NCBI RefSeq assembly: GCF_001995215.1
Contig: NZ_MUXN01000016.1
Coordinates: 1-64,000, forward strand
Reading direction: 5' to 3'
Length of the DNA stretch: 64,000 nt
DNA from: Amycolatopsis azurea DSM 43854
GTDB taxonomy: Bacteria > Actinomycetota > Actinomycetes > Mycobacteriales > Pseudonocardiaceae
Shown: positions 22,666 to 30,084 of the stretch, one piece after another
Layout: every line of letters begins with the position of its first letter
How positions within the stretch are numbered: the first letter of the stretch is position 1
The notes under the pieces: model-generated
Told to the model about the DNA's origin: nothing
Database searches by the model: none
What the model saw: the letters and a program-made list of their open reading frames with translations, nothing else
Made by a program: the position numbers and the translations under genes

Positions 22666-24152
22666 CCGTTCTCCTCCCGCAACACGCGTTTCAGCACCTT
22701 TCCCGACAGATTTCGCGGCAGTTCCCCCACGAAGTCGACAAATCGGGGAATCTTGTAGTTGGCCAGTTCGGCCTTGCACCACGCCAGTACGTCCTCTGTG
22801 GACAGTTCGGCTCCGCCGCGCAGCCGGACGAAGGCCTTGCCGACCTCGCCGAGCCGGTGGTCCGGCACGCCGACGACGGCGGACTCCGCAACACCGTCCA
22901 GCCTGCTCAGCACCTGCTCGATCTCGGCGGGGTAGACGTTGAACCCGCCGCAGACGTACATGTCCTTGATCCGGTCGACGATCTTCAGATAGCCCTGGCC
23001 GTTCAGGACGCCGACATCGCCGGTGTGCAACCACCCGTCGGCGTCGACGGCCTTCGCGGTGGCCTCCGGATCGTCGAGATAGCCGAGCATCACGTTCGGC
23101 CCGCGCAGCAGGACCTCGTCGTGCTCGCCGAGCTTCACCTCGAAGCCCGCCGTCGCGCGCCCGGAGTAGTTCGCCACCAGTTTCGCGTCGTCGCCGGGCC
23201 GCGACATCGTCGCCACCACGGCTTCGGTGAGCCCGTACGCGGTGAGCACGGTGTCGAAACTCAGCTCCGTCTGCATGCGTTCGACGAGCGTGACCGGAAC
23301 CGTGGCGGCCCCGGTCACGGCGAGCCGCAGGCTGGACAGATCGTGGTCCGCGCGTTCGGGCGCGTCCAGCAGGACCTGGTGGATCGTCGGGGCGCCGGGC
23401 AGCACCGTGACGCGCTCGGTTTCGATGAGCCGCAAGGTCTCCCGCACGTCGAAGGTGCGCTGCGGCAGGATCGCCGCCCCGCGCAGCACGGCCGCGACGA
23501 TCCCCGCCTTGTACCCGAAGCTGTGGAAGAACGGGTTGATCACGAGGTAGCGGTCCTGCTCGGTCAGCTCGCCGCAGTCCGCCCAGGCCTCGGCGACGCT
23601 CAGCGTCTGCCGGTGGCTGCTCATCGCGCCCTTGCTGCGGCCGGTGGTCCCGGAGGTGAACAGGATGTCGCTGACGTCGCCGGGCTCGACGTGGCTGACG
23701 AAGTCGCTGTCGAGACCGTCGAGCGCGGCCCATTCGGTGACGCCTTCCACCGGCTCTTCGAGGCCCTCGACGGGGATCCGCAGCACCGTGCGGGGCCGTG
23801 AGGTGCCGAGGTCCGCCAGCCGGTCGGTGCCGAGGAACGTGCCGGTGATCACCAGCGCGGAAACCTTCGCGCGTTCGAGGACGTCGATGGTCTCGCGCGC
23901 GGTGAACCGGGTGTTGACCGGGATCAGCGTCGCGCCGGCGTACAGCGCGCCGAGCCCGGCGACCACCCAGTGCCAGGTGTTGGGGGAGCAGATCGCGACC
24001 CGTTCGTGGCCCTCGAAGAACCGTGCCGCCTGCCGCACCCGCCGCGCGAGTTCGGCGTAGGTGAGCCGGACGTCGCCGTCGACGAGTGCTTCCCGTCCGG
24101 CGAAGCGCTCCGCCGCCTGGTCGAGCGTCGCCGGGATGGTTCCTTCTGTCAT
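22662..24152 (-). CDS. fadD3: HIP-CoA synthetase
   Basis: The 496-residue adenylate-forming ligase has ILFTSGTTGRSKGAMSSHRQ (P-loop, about residue 165), AYGLTEA (A5), GWLHTGDVG and DRIKDMYVCGGFNVYPAEIE (A7-A8) and the catalytic Lys in NLSGKVLKR near the C-terminus. FadD3 activates HIP, the hydroindanedione propionate left after A/B ring removal, to its CoA thioester; the product is the KstR2 inducer. The gene is the first of a five-gene minus-strand operon starting 12 bases from a perfect KstR2 box. Its position beside fadE30/kstR2 supports the assignment over a generic fatty acid ligase. Confidence 0.9.
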   Translation of the reverse strand: MTEGTIPATLDQAAERFAGREALVDGDVRLTYAELARRVRQAARFFEGHERVAICSPNTWHWVVAGLGALYAGATLIPVNTRFTARETIDVLERAKVSALVITGTFLGTDRLADLGTSRPRTVLRIPVEGLEEPVEGVTEWAALDGLDSDFVSHVEPGDVSDILFTSGTTGRSKGAMSSHRQTLSVAEAWADCGELTEQDRYLVINPFFHSFGYKAGIVAAVLRGAAILPQRTFDVRETLRLIETERVTVLPGAPTIHQVLLDAPERADHDLSSLRLAVTGAATVPVTLVERMQTELSFDTVLTAYGLTEAVVATMSRPGDDAKLVANYSGRATAGFEVKLGEHDEVLLRGPNVMLGYLDDPEATAKAVDADGWLHTGDVGVLNGQGYLKIVDRIKDMYVCGGFNVYPAEIEQVLSRLDGVAESAVVGVPDHRLGEVGKAFVRLRGGAELSTEDVLAWCKAELANYKIPRFVDFVGELPRNLSGKVLKRVLREENG

Positions 24153-24164
24153 CGAAGTCTCCCT

Positions 24165-24178
24165 AGCAAGTGCTTGGT
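24165..24178. promoter_or_regulatory. KstR2 operator between fadD3 and fadE30
   Basis: AGCAAGTGCTTGGT matches the KstR2 consensus ANCAAGNNCTTGNT at all fixed positions. It lies 12 bases upstream of the fadD3 start and 46 before the fadE30 start, so one site can control both divergent operons. Confidence 0.88.
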
Positions 24179-24224
24179 AGGGTAGCCTACGCAGCAGGCT
24201 CTGGTTTGGCTAGAGGAGGCACGT

Positions 24225-25343
24225 GTGGCTCAGGACGGTTTCCGCGACCGTGTGCGCACCTGGCTGGCGGACAACCTGCCGCCGGAACTGCGGGGCTTGG
24301 GCGGTCCCGGGCGGGAGCACGAGGCCTTCGACGAACGCGTGGAGTGGGAACGACGGCTCGCCGCGGCGGGCTGGACCTGCGTCGGCTGGCCGGTCGAGCA
24401 CGGCGGGCAGGGTGCGACGCTGGAACAGCAGGTCGTCTTCCACGAGGAGTACGCGCGAGCGGGCGCGCCGGCGCGGGTGAGCCATCTGGCGCAGGAACTC
24501 CTGGGCCCGACCCTGCTCGCGTTCGGCACGCCGGAACAGCGGAAGCGGTTCCTGCCGCCGATCGTGGCCGTCGAGGAACTGTGGTGCCAGGGCTATTCCG
24601 AACCCGGCGCCGGATCCGATCTCGCCGCGGTGTCGACCACGGCCACCCTCGAAGACGACGAATGGGTGCTGAACGGCCAGAAGGTGTGGACGTCGCTCGC
24701 GCATGTGGCCGACTGGTGTTTCGTCCTCGCCAGGACCGAACCCGGCTCCAAACGCCACAAAGGACTGTCCTATTTGCTCGTTCCGATGCGGCAGCCCGGG
24801 GTCGAGGTCCGTCCGATCCAGCAGCTCACCGGGACCTCGGAGTTCAACGAAGTCTTCTTCGACGGCGCTCGCACGGCCAAGGACCTGGTCGTCGGCGAAC
24901 CCGGCGACGGCTGGCGGGTCGCCATGGGGACGCTCGCCTTCGAGCGCGGCGTCGCCACCCTCGGACAGCAGGTCGGCTTCCGGCGGGAACTCGAAGAACT
25001 CAGCAGGATCGCGCCGGACGACCCGGTGATCGCCGAGCGGATCGACCGTGCGTGGGTCGGCCTGGAGGTCATGCGGGCACAGGCGATCCGCACCCTGGGC
25101 GACTCTTCGCCGGGAGTCGCCGAAGTGTCCAAACTGGTCTGGGCGAACTGGCACCGCGACCTGGGAGAGCTGGCGATGCTCGTCCGCGGCGCGCGGGGCA
25201 TGCTCGCGGAAGACGGGCTCGACGCCTGGCAACGGCTTTTCCTCTTCACCCGGGCCGACACGATCTACGGCGGCTCCAACGAGATCCAGCGCAACGTCAT
25301 CGCCGAGCGGGTGCTCGGCCTTCCCCGAGAGGTGCGACCGTGA
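24225..25343 (+). CDS. fadE30: Acyl-CoA dehydrogenase of HIP degradation, FadE30 type
   Basis: 372 residues from GTG 24225 with AGAGGAGG upstream. CQGYSEPGAGSDLAAVSTTA and NGQKVWTSLAHVADWCFVLA are FAD/substrate motifs, and RADTIYGGSNEIQRNVIAER the C-terminal signature. FadE30 acts on a hydroxylated HIP-CoA, early after activation by FadD3. The stop overlaps the ipdF start (GTGA). The gene order fadE30-ipdF-kstR2-fadA6 parallels Rv3560c-3559c-3557c-3556c. Confidence 0.88.
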   Translation: MAQDGFRDRVRTWLADNLPPELRGLGGPGREHEAFDERVEWERRLAAAGWTCVGWPVEHGGQGATLEQQVVFHEEYARAGAPARVSHLAQELLGPTLLAFGTPEQRKRFLPPIVAVEELWCQGYSEPGAGSDLAAVSTTATLEDDEWVLNGQKVWTSLAHVADWCFVLARTEPGSKRHKGLSYLLVPMRQPGVEVRPIQQLTGTSEFNEVFFDGARTAKDLVVGEPGDGWRVAMGTLAFERGVATLGQQVGFRRELEELSRIAPDDPVIAERIDRAWVGLEVMRAQAIRTLGDSSPGVAEVSKLVWANWHRDLGELAMLVRGARGMLAEDGLDAWQRLFLFTRADTIYGGSNEIQRNVIAERVLGLPREVRP

Positions 25344-26107
25344 TTCCGGTGCCGAAATACCCCGAGGGGGCGAATCTCCTGCGGGAAAAGGTGGTCGTGG
25401 TGACGGCGGCGGCCGGCACCGGGATCGGTTCCGCGGTGGCGAAACGCGCGGTGGAGGAAGGCGCCCGGGTCGTGATCAGCGACTGGCACGAGCGACGCCT
25501 GGGCGAAAAGGCGGCCGAACTCGGCGACGTCCACGCGATTCCCTGTGACGTCACCCGAGAAGACCAAGTGCGGGCGCTCATCGACGGAGCCGCCGCGCAC
25601 TACGGCCGGATCGACGTGCTCGTCAACAACGCCGGCCTCGGCGGTACGAAGTCCATTGTGGACATGACCGACGAGGAATGGTCGCGGGTCATCGACGTGA
25701 CCCTCAACGGCACCTTCCGCGCGACGAGGGCCGCGGTGAACCGGTTCATCGAGCAGGGCGACGGCGGGGTGATCGTCAACAACGCGTCCGTGATCGGCTG
25801 GCGCGCACAAGCCGGGCAGGCGCACTACGCGGCCGCGAAGGCCGGTGTCATGGCGCTCACCCGCTGCACCGCCGTCGACGTCGCCGAACACGGCATCCGG
25901 GTCAACGCCGTCGCGCCGAGCCTGGCGATGCATCCGTTCCTGGCCAAGGTGACCAGCGACGAACTGCTCACCGAACTCACCGCCCGCGAGGTCTCGGGGA
26001 GGGCGGCGGAACCCTGGGAAGTGGCGAATGTGATGGTGTTCCTCGCCAGTGAGTACTCGTCGTACCTCACCGGCGAGGTCTTGTCCGTGAGTTCCCAGCA
26101 TGCGTGA
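25340..26107 (+). CDS. ipdF: Short-chain dehydrogenase/reductase, IpdF type
   Basis: 255 residues from the GTG that overlaps the fadE30 stop. VVVVTAAAGTGIGSAVAKRA is the cofactor-binding Gly motif, NNAG is at about residue 96 and the Ser...YAAAK catalytic set is in VNNASVIGWRAQ...HYAAAKAG. In mycobacteria the gene next to fadE30 is IpdF, which handles the 5-oxo/5-hydroxy group of HIP-CoA. The end of the gene runs to the kstR2 ribosome-binding region. Confidence 0.85.
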   Translation: MIPVPKYPEGANLLREKVVVVTAAAGTGIGSAVAKRAVEEGARVVISDWHERRLGEKAAELGDVHAIPCDVTREDQVRALIDGAAAHYGRIDVLVNNAGLGGTKSIVDMTDEEWSRVIDVTLNGTFRATRAAVNRFIEQGDGGVIVNNASVIGWRAQAGQAHYAAAKAGVMALTRCTAVDVAEHGIRVNAVAPSLAMHPFLAKVTSDELLTELTAREVSGRAAEPWEVANVMVFLASEYSSYLTGEVLSVSSQHA

Positions 26108-26114
26108 GGTAGCG

Positions 26115-26717
26115 ATGAAAGCCAGTCCAGGGTCCCGCCGCGCCGAACTGCTCGCCCTCGCGGCGAAGCTGTTCGCCGAGCGCGGCTACGTCTCCACCAC
26201 CGTGCGGGACATCGCGGACGCGGCGGGGATCCTTTCGGGCAGCCTTTACCACCATTTCGACTCGAAGGAGTCGATGGCCGACGAGATCCTCACGGTGTTC
26301 CTCGACGAACTCTTCGGCGCCTACGCCGAGATCGTCGCGGAAGGCAGAGGCCCGCGGGAAACGCTCGAAGCCGTCGTCGTGGCGTCGTTCGAATCCATTC
26401 ACCGGCGGCCCGCCGAAGTGGCGATTTACCAGTCCGAAGCGAAGCATCTGATGCAGTTGCCGCGGTTCGACTACCTCAACGACCGCAACACCGAATTCCG
26501 CAAACTGTGGAACGGGATCCTCACCGACGGCATCGCGGCGGGCGTGTTCCGCGAGGACCTCGACGTCGAACTCACCTACCGGTTCATCCGCGACACCGTC
26601 TGGGTGGCGGTGCGCTGGTACAACCCCGACGGATCGCTGAGCGCGGACGACGTCGCGCAGCAGTACCTCGGGATCCTGCTGGACGGCATTGCAACCAAAA
26701 GGAGGCGGCGTGGCTGA
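26115..26717 (+). CDS. kstR2: TetR-family repressor of the HIP regulon
   Basis: 200 residues from ATG 26115, chosen because TGAGGT lies 7-8 bases upstream and the length equals the M. tuberculosis protein; ATG 26100 would add five residues. Residues 9-55 are a TetR HTH (RAELLALAAKLFAERGYVST, TVRDIADAAGILSGSLYHHF). The C-terminal domain binds HIP-CoA in the known homologue, which releases it from DNA. Two candidate targets, at 24165-24178 and 41701-41714, are in this window. It is transcribed within its own regulated operon, implying autoregulation. Confidence 0.92.
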   Translation: MKASPGSRRAELLALAAKLFAERGYVSTTVRDIADAAGILSGSLYHHFDSKESMADEILTVFLDELFGAYAEIVAEGRGPRETLEAVVVASFESIHRRPAEVAIYQSEAKHLMQLPRFDYLNDRNTEFRKLWNGILTDGIAAGVFREDLDVELTYRFIRDTVWVAVRWYNPDGSLSADDVAQQYLGILLDGIATKRRRRG

Positions 26718-27861
26718 GGCGTATGTACTGGACGCGGTCCGGACTCCCGTCGGCAAACGCGGGGGAGCGCTCAGCGGCGTCCACTCCGCCGACCTCGGCG
26801 CCCACGTCATCCAGGCCGTCGTCGAACGATCGGGGGTCGAGACCGACCTGGTCGACGACGTCATCCTCGGCTGCTGCGACACGATCGGATCGCAGTCGGG
26901 GAACATCGCGCGCACCGCGTGGCTCGCGGCGGGATTCGGGCACCACGTCCCGGGCGTGACGGTCGACCGGCAGTGCGGTTCGAGCCAGCAGGCCGTGCAC
27001 TTCGCCGCGCAGGCGGTGCTGTCCGGGACGATGGACCTCGTCCTCGCCGGCGGCGTGCAGAACATGAGCGCGATCCCGATCAGCGCGGCGATGCTGGCCG
27101 GGCGCGAGTACGGCTTCGAAGATCCGTTCTCCGGGTCGAAGGGCTGGCAGGCGCGGTACGGCAGCGTCGAGGTCTCGCAGTTCCGCAGCGCCGACATGAT
27201 CGCCGAGCACTGGGACCTGACCCGCGAGGCGATGGAGGAGTTCGCCTACCGCAGCCATCAGCGCGCGATCGCGGCCATCGACGAAGGCCGGTTCGCCGCC
27301 GAGATCGCACCGTTCGCCGGTGTCGGCCTGGACGAGGGGCCCAGGCGCGACACCACACTGGAACGGATGGCCGGGCTGAAGCCGCTGAGCGAGGGTTCGC
27401 GGATCACCGCGGCCGTGGCCAGCCAGATCTCGGACGGCGCCAGCGCGACACTCATCGCGTCGGAGAAGTTCGTCGAGGAACACGGCCTCACCCCGCGCGC
27501 CAGGATCCACCACCTTTCGGTCCGGGCGGCGGATCCGGTGTGGATGCTGACCGGGCCGATCCCGGCGACCGCGCACGCGCTGCGCAAGACCGGCTTGCGC
27601 ATCGAGGACATCGACCTGTTCGAGGTCAACGAGGCGTTCGCGAGCGTCGTCCTGGCGTGGATCGAGGAGACGGGCGCCGATCCGGACCGCGTCAACGTCA
27701 ACGGCGGCGGGATCGCGCTCGGTCATCCCATCGGGGCGACCGGGACGAAACTGTTCGCGACCCTGCTGCACGAACTCGAACGCCGCGGCGGACGCTACGG
27801 GCTGCAGACCATGTGCGAAGGCGGCGGGACGGCGAACGTCACGATCATCGAGCGCCTTTGA
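26710..27861 (+). CDS. fadA6: Thiolase of HIP degradation, FadA6 type
   Basis: 383 residues from GTG 26710, inside the end of kstR2 and preceded by GGAGGCG. Catalytic C89 is in DRQCGSSQQAVH, NEAFASV and ALGHPIGATG supply the Asn and His, and the second Cys is in MCEGGG. FadA6 performs thiolytic cleavage of the open-chain beta-keto-CoA after ring C opening, feeding central metabolism. It ends the plus-strand KstR2 operon; its last 17 bases overlap the convergent MFS gene. Confidence 0.9.
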   Translation: MAEAYVLDAVRTPVGKRGGALSGVHSADLGAHVIQAVVERSGVETDLVDDVILGCCDTIGSQSGNIARTAWLAAGFGHHVPGVTVDRQCGSSQQAVHFAAQAVLSGTMDLVLAGGVQNMSAIPISAAMLAGREYGFEDPFSGSKGWQARYGSVEVSQFRSADMIAEHWDLTREAMEEFAYRSHQRAIAAIDEGRFAAEIAPFAGVGLDEGPRRDTTLERMAGLKPLSEGSRITAAVASQISDGASATLIASEKFVEEHGLTPRARIHHLSVRAADPVWMLTGPIPATAHALRKTGLRIEDIDLFEVNEAFASVVLAWIEETGADPDRVNVNGGGIALGHPIGATGTKLFATLLHELERRGGRYGLQTMCEGGGTANVTIIERL

Positions 27862-28990
27862 CACTCCACACGGCGAGTGCCGACGCGCTGAAAGCCGCGC
27901 CGAGCAGGCAGACCCCGGTCCAGCCCGCGACCGCGTAGACGGCCGTCGAGCCGATGGCTCCGACGCCGCTGCCGACCGAGTAGAAGATCATGTACCCGCC
28001 GATCAACCTGCTCCCGGCGTCCGGCCGGAGCGGGTAGATCAGCGTCTGGCTCGTGACGTGCACGGCCTGCACGGCCAGGTCGAGCAGGATCGCGCCCGCC
28101 ACCAAGGCCCACAGTGACGCGCGCGTGAAACCCAGCGGCAGCCACGACACCAGCAGCAGTCCGAGCGCGAGCCCGGTCGTCCACTGTGCCCGGCCGCGGT
28201 CCGCGAGCCGTCCGGCGGGCGCCGCCGCCAGCGCGCCCGCCGCCCCGGCCAGCCCGAACGCGCCGATGGCGGTATGCGACAGGCCGTCCTCGCTGAGCGG
28301 CAGGGCGACGGAACTCCACAAGGTGCCGAACGCGGCGAAGATCAGCAGCGCGAGCGTTCCGCGCGTCCGGAAGACCGGTTCCTCGGCGAAAAGCGACAGC
28401 GTGGACCGCAGCAGCCGCCGGTAGCTCATGCCGTCTCCGGCGGGGGCCGAGGCGGGCAGGACGCGGTACAGCACGATCGCGATCAGCACGGTCACGCCGG
28501 CGGACACCACGTACACCGCGCGCCAGCCGGCGACGTCGGCCAGCGCCCCGGAAACCGTGCGTGCCAGCAGGATCCCGAGGACGACGCCGGTCGTCACGAG
28601 CCCGACCACCCGTCCTCGTCCGGCCGGATCCGCCAGCGACGCCGCGAACGCGACCAGGAGCTGGGTCACCACCGCGAGCACGCCGATCGCCGTCATCCCG
28701 GCGAGCAGGACCAGGCCGTTCGCGGCGGTCGCGGCGACCAGTTCGGCGACCGCGAGCAGCGTCAGCAGCCCGGTGACGAGCCGACGGCGTTCGAGCAGGT
28801 CACCGAGCGGGACCAGCAGGAACAGGCCCAGGCCGTAGCCGAGCTGCGTGAGCGTGACGATGCCGCCCACGGTCGACGCGGCGATCCCGAGATCGGCGCC
28901 CATGGTGACGAGCAACGGCTGCGCGAAGTAGATCGTGGCGACGGCCGTCCCGGCGGCCACGGCGAACAACAGGACGACTCCGAGACGCAC
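27845..28990 (-). CDS. MFS transporter (drug/solute exporter type)
   Basis: 381 residues from a GTG start, with about 12 hydrophobic helices. GDLLERRRLVTG after TM2 is the MFS motif A, and a second short GRLADRGR loop marks the start of the C-terminal half. The compact length and the divergent HxlR regulator suggest a DHA1-type exporter induced by an unknown compound. The gene overlaps fadA6 tail-to-tail by 17 bp, so the steroid operon may be influenced by antisense transcription. Confidence 0.88.
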   Translation of the reverse strand: MRLGVVLLFAVAAGTAVATIYFAQPLLVTMGADLGIAASTVGGIVTLTQLGYGLGLFLLVPLGDLLERRRLVTGLLTLLAVAELVAATAANGLVLLAGMTAIGVLAVVTQLLVAFAASLADPAGRGRVVGLVTTGVVLGILLARTVSGALADVAGWRAVYVVSAGVTVLIAIVLYRVLPASAPAGDGMSYRRLLRSTLSLFAEEPVFRTRGTLALLIFAAFGTLWSSVALPLSEDGLSHTAIGAFGLAGAAGALAAAPAGRLADRGRAQWTTGLALGLLLVSWLPLGFTRASLWALVAGAILLDLAVQAVHVTSQTLIYPLRPDAGSRLIGGYMIFYSVGSGVGAIGSTAVYAVAGWTGVCLLGAAFSASALAVWSVKGAR

Positions 28991-29043
28991 TACCCCTCCA
29001 GTGTGGTTTCAACTTGCTACCACTGGCGACGGTAGAGCACTCC

Positions 29044-29060
29044 GGTTGTAAGATGCAACC
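29044..29060. promoter_or_regulatory. Candidate HxlR operator
   Basis: An imperfect inverted repeat GGTTG-N7-CAACC ends directly before the ATG of the HxlR gene at 29061 and lies 53 bases from the divergent MFS start. It is a plausible autoregulatory site; assignment rests on position and symmetry only. Confidence 0.4.
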
Positions 29061-29513
29061 ATGGTGAAGCGGACGACGTTCGACGAAGCCCCGTGCCCGG
29101 TGGCGCGCTCGCTCGACACGATCGGCGACTGGTGGTCGCTCCTGATCGTGCGTGACGCCTTCGACGGCGTCCGCCGCTTCGGTGAGTTCCAGCGCGGCCT
29201 GGGCGTCGCGAAGAACATCCTGTCCGCCCGGCTGCGGGCGCTCGTCGGGCACGGCGTGCTCGACGTGGTCCCGGCTTCGGACGGGAGCACATACAGCGAA
29301 TACGTGCTGACGGCGAAGGGGCGCGACCTGTTCCCGGTGATCGTCGCGCTGCGGCAATGGGGCGAGGCGCACTTCTTCGCCGAGGGTGAGCCGCGGTCCG
29401 AACTGGTGGACCGCGACGGCGGGCTTCCGTTGCGGGCATTGGAAGTCCACGCCTCGGACGGGCGCTCGGTCGGCCCGGACGACACCGTGGTGGTGAAGGC
29501 ACCCGTTTCGTGA
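29061..29513 (+). CDS. HxlR-family winged-helix regulator
   Basis: 150 residues. CPVARSLDTIGDWWSLLIVR is the hallmark start of the HxlR domain (Cys then W-LLI-R), followed by RRFGEFQRGLGVAKNILSAR and LTAKGRDLFPVI. HxlR proteins sense electrophiles or redox changes, often through that N-terminal Cys. It is divergent from the MFS transporter with 70 bases between, so it probably controls the pump. Confidence 0.9.
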   Translation: MVKRTTFDEAPCPVARSLDTIGDWWSLLIVRDAFDGVRRFGEFQRGLGVAKNILSARLRALVGHGVLDVVPASDGSTYSEYVLTAKGRDLFPVIVALRQWGEAHFFAEGEPRSELVDRDGGLPLRALEVHASDGRSVGPDDTVVVKAPVS

Positions 29514-29531
29514 GTGGCGGGACGACAGTCC

Positions 29532-29578
29532 GTGAAGGCCTCCTTCACTACCTTCAGGGTAGGCAAGGAGGCCTTCAC
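29532..29578. repeat. Family B hairpin, second copy
   Basis: A perfect 14-bp outer stem (29532-29545 with 29565-29578) has the same arms as 220-266, and an inner CTACC/GGTAG stem. The central loop is TTCAG where the first copy reads CTGAA, so the two copies are in opposite orientation. It starts 18 bases after the HxlR stop. Confidence 0.85.
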
Positions 29579-29640
29579 GGCAAGGCGACCGTTGTGCCGG
29601 GTGATCACCACGGCTCTCCGGCCACGACCTCGGCCTGTGG

Positions 29641-29695
29641 TGTCGCGAAAGCCACTTTCGAGACATCAGGTGTCCCGAAAGTGGCTTTCGCGTCA
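29641..29695. repeat. Family A variant nested palindrome
   Basis: Two palindromes around CGAAAG-N3-CTTTCG lie in CCA and TGG orientation, with TGTC arms in place of the usual GTTG. They are 11 bp apart. It is a diverged copy of family A next to the perfect copy at 29733. Confidence 0.75.
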
Positions 29696-29732
29696 CCCGG
29701 CGCCGACCCGGTGCGGTCTGGCGGGAGCCGAC

Positions 29733-29785
29733 GTTGCGAAAGCCACTTTCGCAACGTTGAAGGTTGCGAAAGTGGCTTTCGCAAC
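29733..29785. repeat. Family A nested palindrome, complete copy
   Basis: Two perfect GTTGCGAAAG-N3-CTTTCGCAAC palindromes (29733-29755 with CCA loop, 29763-29785 with TGG loop) are joined by GTTGAAG. The entire 53-bp unit can fold either as two hairpins or as one long stem, because the two halves are reverse complements. It lies between the convergent HxlR and ferredoxin-reductase genes; 29786-29870 holds nothing recognisable. Confidence 0.85.
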
Positions 29786-29870
29786 GTGTTCCGCCGTGGG
29801 CGCTCGACGCGAAGGGAGCCGTCCGCGTAGGCGATGCGGTGAACGACCACTCGCAGGCGCAGGCATAGAT

Positions 29871-29909
29871 CGGGGCCCTCCCAGGTGAGTCAAGCCTGGA
29901 AGGGCCCCG
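29871..29909. terminator. Long hairpin in a convergent gap
   Basis: A 15-bp stem (29871-29885 with 29895-29909; one mismatch) has a 9-base loop. It could terminate transcription from either side. There is no U-tract, as is common in actinomycetes. Confidence 0.55.
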
Positions 29910-29993
29910 ACCGGATGCGGGGAGCCGGAAGGGCGGCACCCGACGGAGCCCGAATCACCGTCGGTCCCGGGATCCTCCCGGCATCCCCAAGGG

Positions 29994-30033
29994 GGTGGCG
30001 GTGGGCGCGGAGGCCCAGCTGCCCACCGCCACC
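29994..30033. terminator. Probable terminator of the redox operon
   Basis: A perfect 13-bp stem (29994-30006 with 30021-30033) with a 14-base loop is located 52 bases downstream of the ferredoxin reductase stop (minus strand). Position and stability suggest a terminator for that operon. Confidence 0.65.
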
Positions 30034-30084
30034 TGAGGGGACCGCGGCCGCCGCGCGCGGCCCCGGTCCGGTCGCGATCCCGGG

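Noticed and set aside
26100..26717. Annotation of the TetR gene as KstR instead of KstR2
   Set aside because: Its position between ipdF and fadA6, its 200-residue length and the KstR2-type box of its operon fit KstR2; the KstR gene itself is not in this window.
29532..29785. Possible CRISPR array
   Set aside because: The repeated units are long perfect palindromes of two families with irregular spacing and no spacers of uniform length; no cas genes nearby.
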